DNA of 7,503 nucleotides from Dehalococcoidia bacterium UBA5627. Lineage in GTDB: Bacteria; Chloroflexota; Dehalococcoidia; Dehalococcoidales; UBA5627. This document shows positions 6,752-7,503 of this stretch, in pieces. The position numbers were made by a program, and so were the translations under genes. Within the stretch, counting starts at the first letter, position 1, and each line of letters opens with the position of its first letter. Under the pieces are notes generated by a model. It did not search any database. It was not told the DNA's origin and saw nothing but the letters and a program-made list of their open reading frames with translations. The stretch spans positions 1 to 7,503 of the forward strand of contig DIKD01000020.1 in NCBI GenBank assembly GCA_002421585.1, written 5' to 3'.

Positions 6752-6766
6752 TGTAACGCGGGACAA
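6743..6766. repeat. Hairpin at the right end of the nested element
   Basis: TTGTCCC (6743-6749) and GGGACAA (6760-6766) form a perfect 7-base stem with a 10-base loop. The left arm overlaps the outer arm of the nested element, so this stem and the long-range pairing exclude each other. At the left end, TCCCAA (6607-6612) and TTGGGA (6615-6620) make the same kind of local palindrome. Confidence 0.45.
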
Positions 6767-6777
6767 AGGTCTAAAAA

Positions 6778-6843
6778 CCGTTCGTGTCCTTCGACAGGCT
6801 CAGGGTGCGCGGATTTTGTCGAACCCGAAGTACCCTTCAGGGT
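6778..6843. repeat. CCTTCGACAGGCTCAGGGTG-type dispersed repeat
   Basis: CCGTTCGTG (6778-6786), also present at 6731-6739, leads into CCTTCGACAGGCTCAGGGTG (6788-6807). Next comes TGTCGAA (6817-6823), which pairs with TTCGACA (6790-6796), and then the small palindrome ACCCT-TC-AGGGT (6832-6843). CAGGGTG occurs at 6801-6807 and 6838-6844. The word CTGAGCCTGTCGAAGG (reverse complement of most of it), often flanked by CGTTCGT, is an intergenic repeat known in many unrelated bacterial genomes. Its role is unclear. Identification is from memory of that motif. Confidence 0.55.
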
Positions 6844-6856
6844 GATAACGGCGTCG

Positions 6857-6898
6857 AATCATTTTTCATAATAGTCAAGATTGATAAAAATGATTTTT
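6857..6898. terminator. AT-rich inverted repeat, possible bidirectional terminator
   Basis: AATCATTTTT (6857-6866) and AAAAATGATT (6886-6895) are perfect 10-base arms with a 19-base loop, and the right arm runs into TTT (6896-6898). It lies between the convergent tilS and methyltransferase units. The low G-C content and the large loop make it a weak terminator by the usual criteria, but no better candidate exists in the interval. Confidence 0.35.
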
Positions 6899-6994
6899 CC
6901 CTTTACCTCTGGTCAATTTTTCTTATTTAGTTATACTCCGCTCGCCGATTGAATTTTTTCAATATATTTATCGTCCGTCAGGCTACTCCCAGAC

Positions 6995-7503
6995 CTAAAG
7001 CTTTTCTGGTTTAACTGCGCTTACTTTTATACTGACAACCGAGTTTTCGATATCTCTTATTTCCGCGGCGGTTATCTTTTTCTCTTTTATGATTGCCTGA
7101 GCGGTCGGGTCGTTTGCCATACAATCGATGGGAAATGGAGTTTCGTCCACAATTTTCACCTCGCGGAAACCGCGTCCTTCGATAGCGCTGATGTAATCTT
7201 TCTTAAGAATTGCCCCTGATATGCAGCCGACGTAACCGGCTACGGATTCCCTGACAAAATCGGGCAGTTTGCCCAGTAACACGATGTCCGATACCATTAA
7301 CCTGCCGCCGGGTTTCAAAACACGATACGCTTCCTCGAAAACCCTCGTTTTGTCCGGAGATAGATTTATTACGCAGTTGGAAATGATAATATCCACCGAG
7401 TTATCGGCAGCCGGCAGGTTCTCGATTTCACCCAGCCGGAACTCAACGTTGTCATAGCCGCTTTTTTTTGCATTTGCCCTTGCTTTTTCCAGCATATCGG
7501 GGG
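6995..7503 (-). CDS. arsM: ArsM-type arsenite S-adenosylmethionine methyltransferase, C-terminal part
   Basis: The open frame continues to the right edge (PDMLEKARANAK...), so the N-terminus lies outside the window. About 169 residues are visible. Present are the second half of a class I SAM methyltransferase fold (DNSVDIIISNCVINLSPDK, then VLKPGGRLMVSDIVL) and the ArsM hallmark cysteines in SNCVINLS and GYVGCISGA. These correspond by position to the two conserved arsenic-binding cysteines of the catalytic core in algal ArsM. A further cysteine lies in PIDCMAND. Members methylate As(III) using SAM and a thiol reductant, often in ars operons. The missing part should hold the SAM-binding GxGxG motif and the remaining N-terminal cysteines, so function cannot be fully confirmed. 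The protein ends soon after the core without an added domain. The gene converges with tilS. Confidence 0.82.
   Translation of the reverse strand, partial: PDMLEKARANAKKSGYDNVEFRLGEIENLPAADNSVDIIISNCVINLSPDKTRVFEEAYRVLKPGGRLMVSDIVLLGKLPDFVRESVAGYVGCISGAILKKDYISAIEGRGFREVKIVDETPFPIDCMANDPTAQAIIKEKKITAAEIRDIENSVVSIKVSAVKPEKL

Larger units (their letters stand above)
6550..6994. other. Gene-free, repeat-rich interval between convergent genes
   Basis: About 445 bases separate tilS from the leftward methyltransferase gene. I find no credible coding region: a 62-codon open frame at 6568-6756 coincides with the nested inverted repeats and resembles no known protein. The left half holds compact, GC-richer repeats (6592-6850). 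The right half (about 6857-6994) is AT-rich, with an inverted repeat at 6857-6895 and little else. A junction between convergent genes is a common place for mobile or REP-like elements. Confidence 0.75.

Noticed and set aside
6568..6756. A 62-codon open frame on the plus strand after tilS.
   Set aside because: It coincides with the nested inverted repeats, has no ribosome binding site, and its translation resembles no known protein. The DNA structure explains the sequence better.
6948..6963. ATTGAA-TTTT-TTCAAT hairpin as terminator of the methyltransferase gene.
   Set aside because: The six-base stem has only one G-C pair, and the tail on the minus strand is not T-rich. It is likely chance in AT-rich sequence.
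1..7503. tRNA, rRNA, CRISPR array or complete insertion sequence.
   Set aside because: I saw no cloverleaf with a TTC-type T arm, no rRNA signature, no regularly spaced direct repeats and no transposase coding sequence.

Overview
The window is ordinary bacterial chromosome with moderate base composition. It holds five complete rightward genes, one complete leftward gene, and two genes cut by the window edges. The gene content (TsaD, a CNNM/CBS membrane protein, a TIGR03936/DUF2344 protein, a Ste24-type M48 protease, a histidine phosphatase, TilS and an ArsM-like methyltransferase) suggests an anaerobic or environmental bacterium. A member of the Chloroflexota (Dehalococcoidia-like) or a Firmicutes relative would fit, but this is a guess from family resemblance. 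No 16S rRNA or other marker that settles taxonomy is present.

Layout. Positions 1-247 lie between two leftward genes. They contain the start codon and strong ribosome binding site of a gene that runs off the left edge, a candidate promoter overlapped by a good palindrome, and a hairpin that could end tsaD transcription. tsaD occupies 248-1231 on the minus strand. Positions 1232-1386 form a divergent promoter region. The extended -10 for tsaD sits so close to its ATG that the mRNA is probably leaderless, and a near-consensus rightward promoter drives the next operon. Positions 1387-6549 carry five tightly packed plus-strand genes (one 26-base overlap, then gaps of 3, 10 and 10 bases): CNNM/CBS protein, DUF2344 protein, M48 protease, histidine phosphatase, tilS. 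tilS has its own plausible promoter overlapping the preceding stop codon, again in a leaderless arrangement.

Positions 6550-6994 contain no gene but are rich in repeats. A nested inverted-repeat element of about 137 bases (6615-6751) is flanked by pieces of the 'CCTTCGACAGGCTCAGG' repeat type, followed by an AT-rich hairpin between the convergent transcription units. The window ends in the C-terminal part of an ArsM-type arsenite methyltransferase, read leftward and cut by the right edge.

Functionally, tsaD (t6A37) and tilS (lysidine at C34 of tRNA-Ile) both modify tRNA in the anticodon loop. The middle genes concern membrane ion transport, membrane proteolysis and general phosphatase chemistry. 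I see no convincing new multi-gene system. The points most worth a second look are the nested repeat element after tilS, the two leaderless-type promoters, and a DUF2344 protein without its usual radical SAM partner in view.
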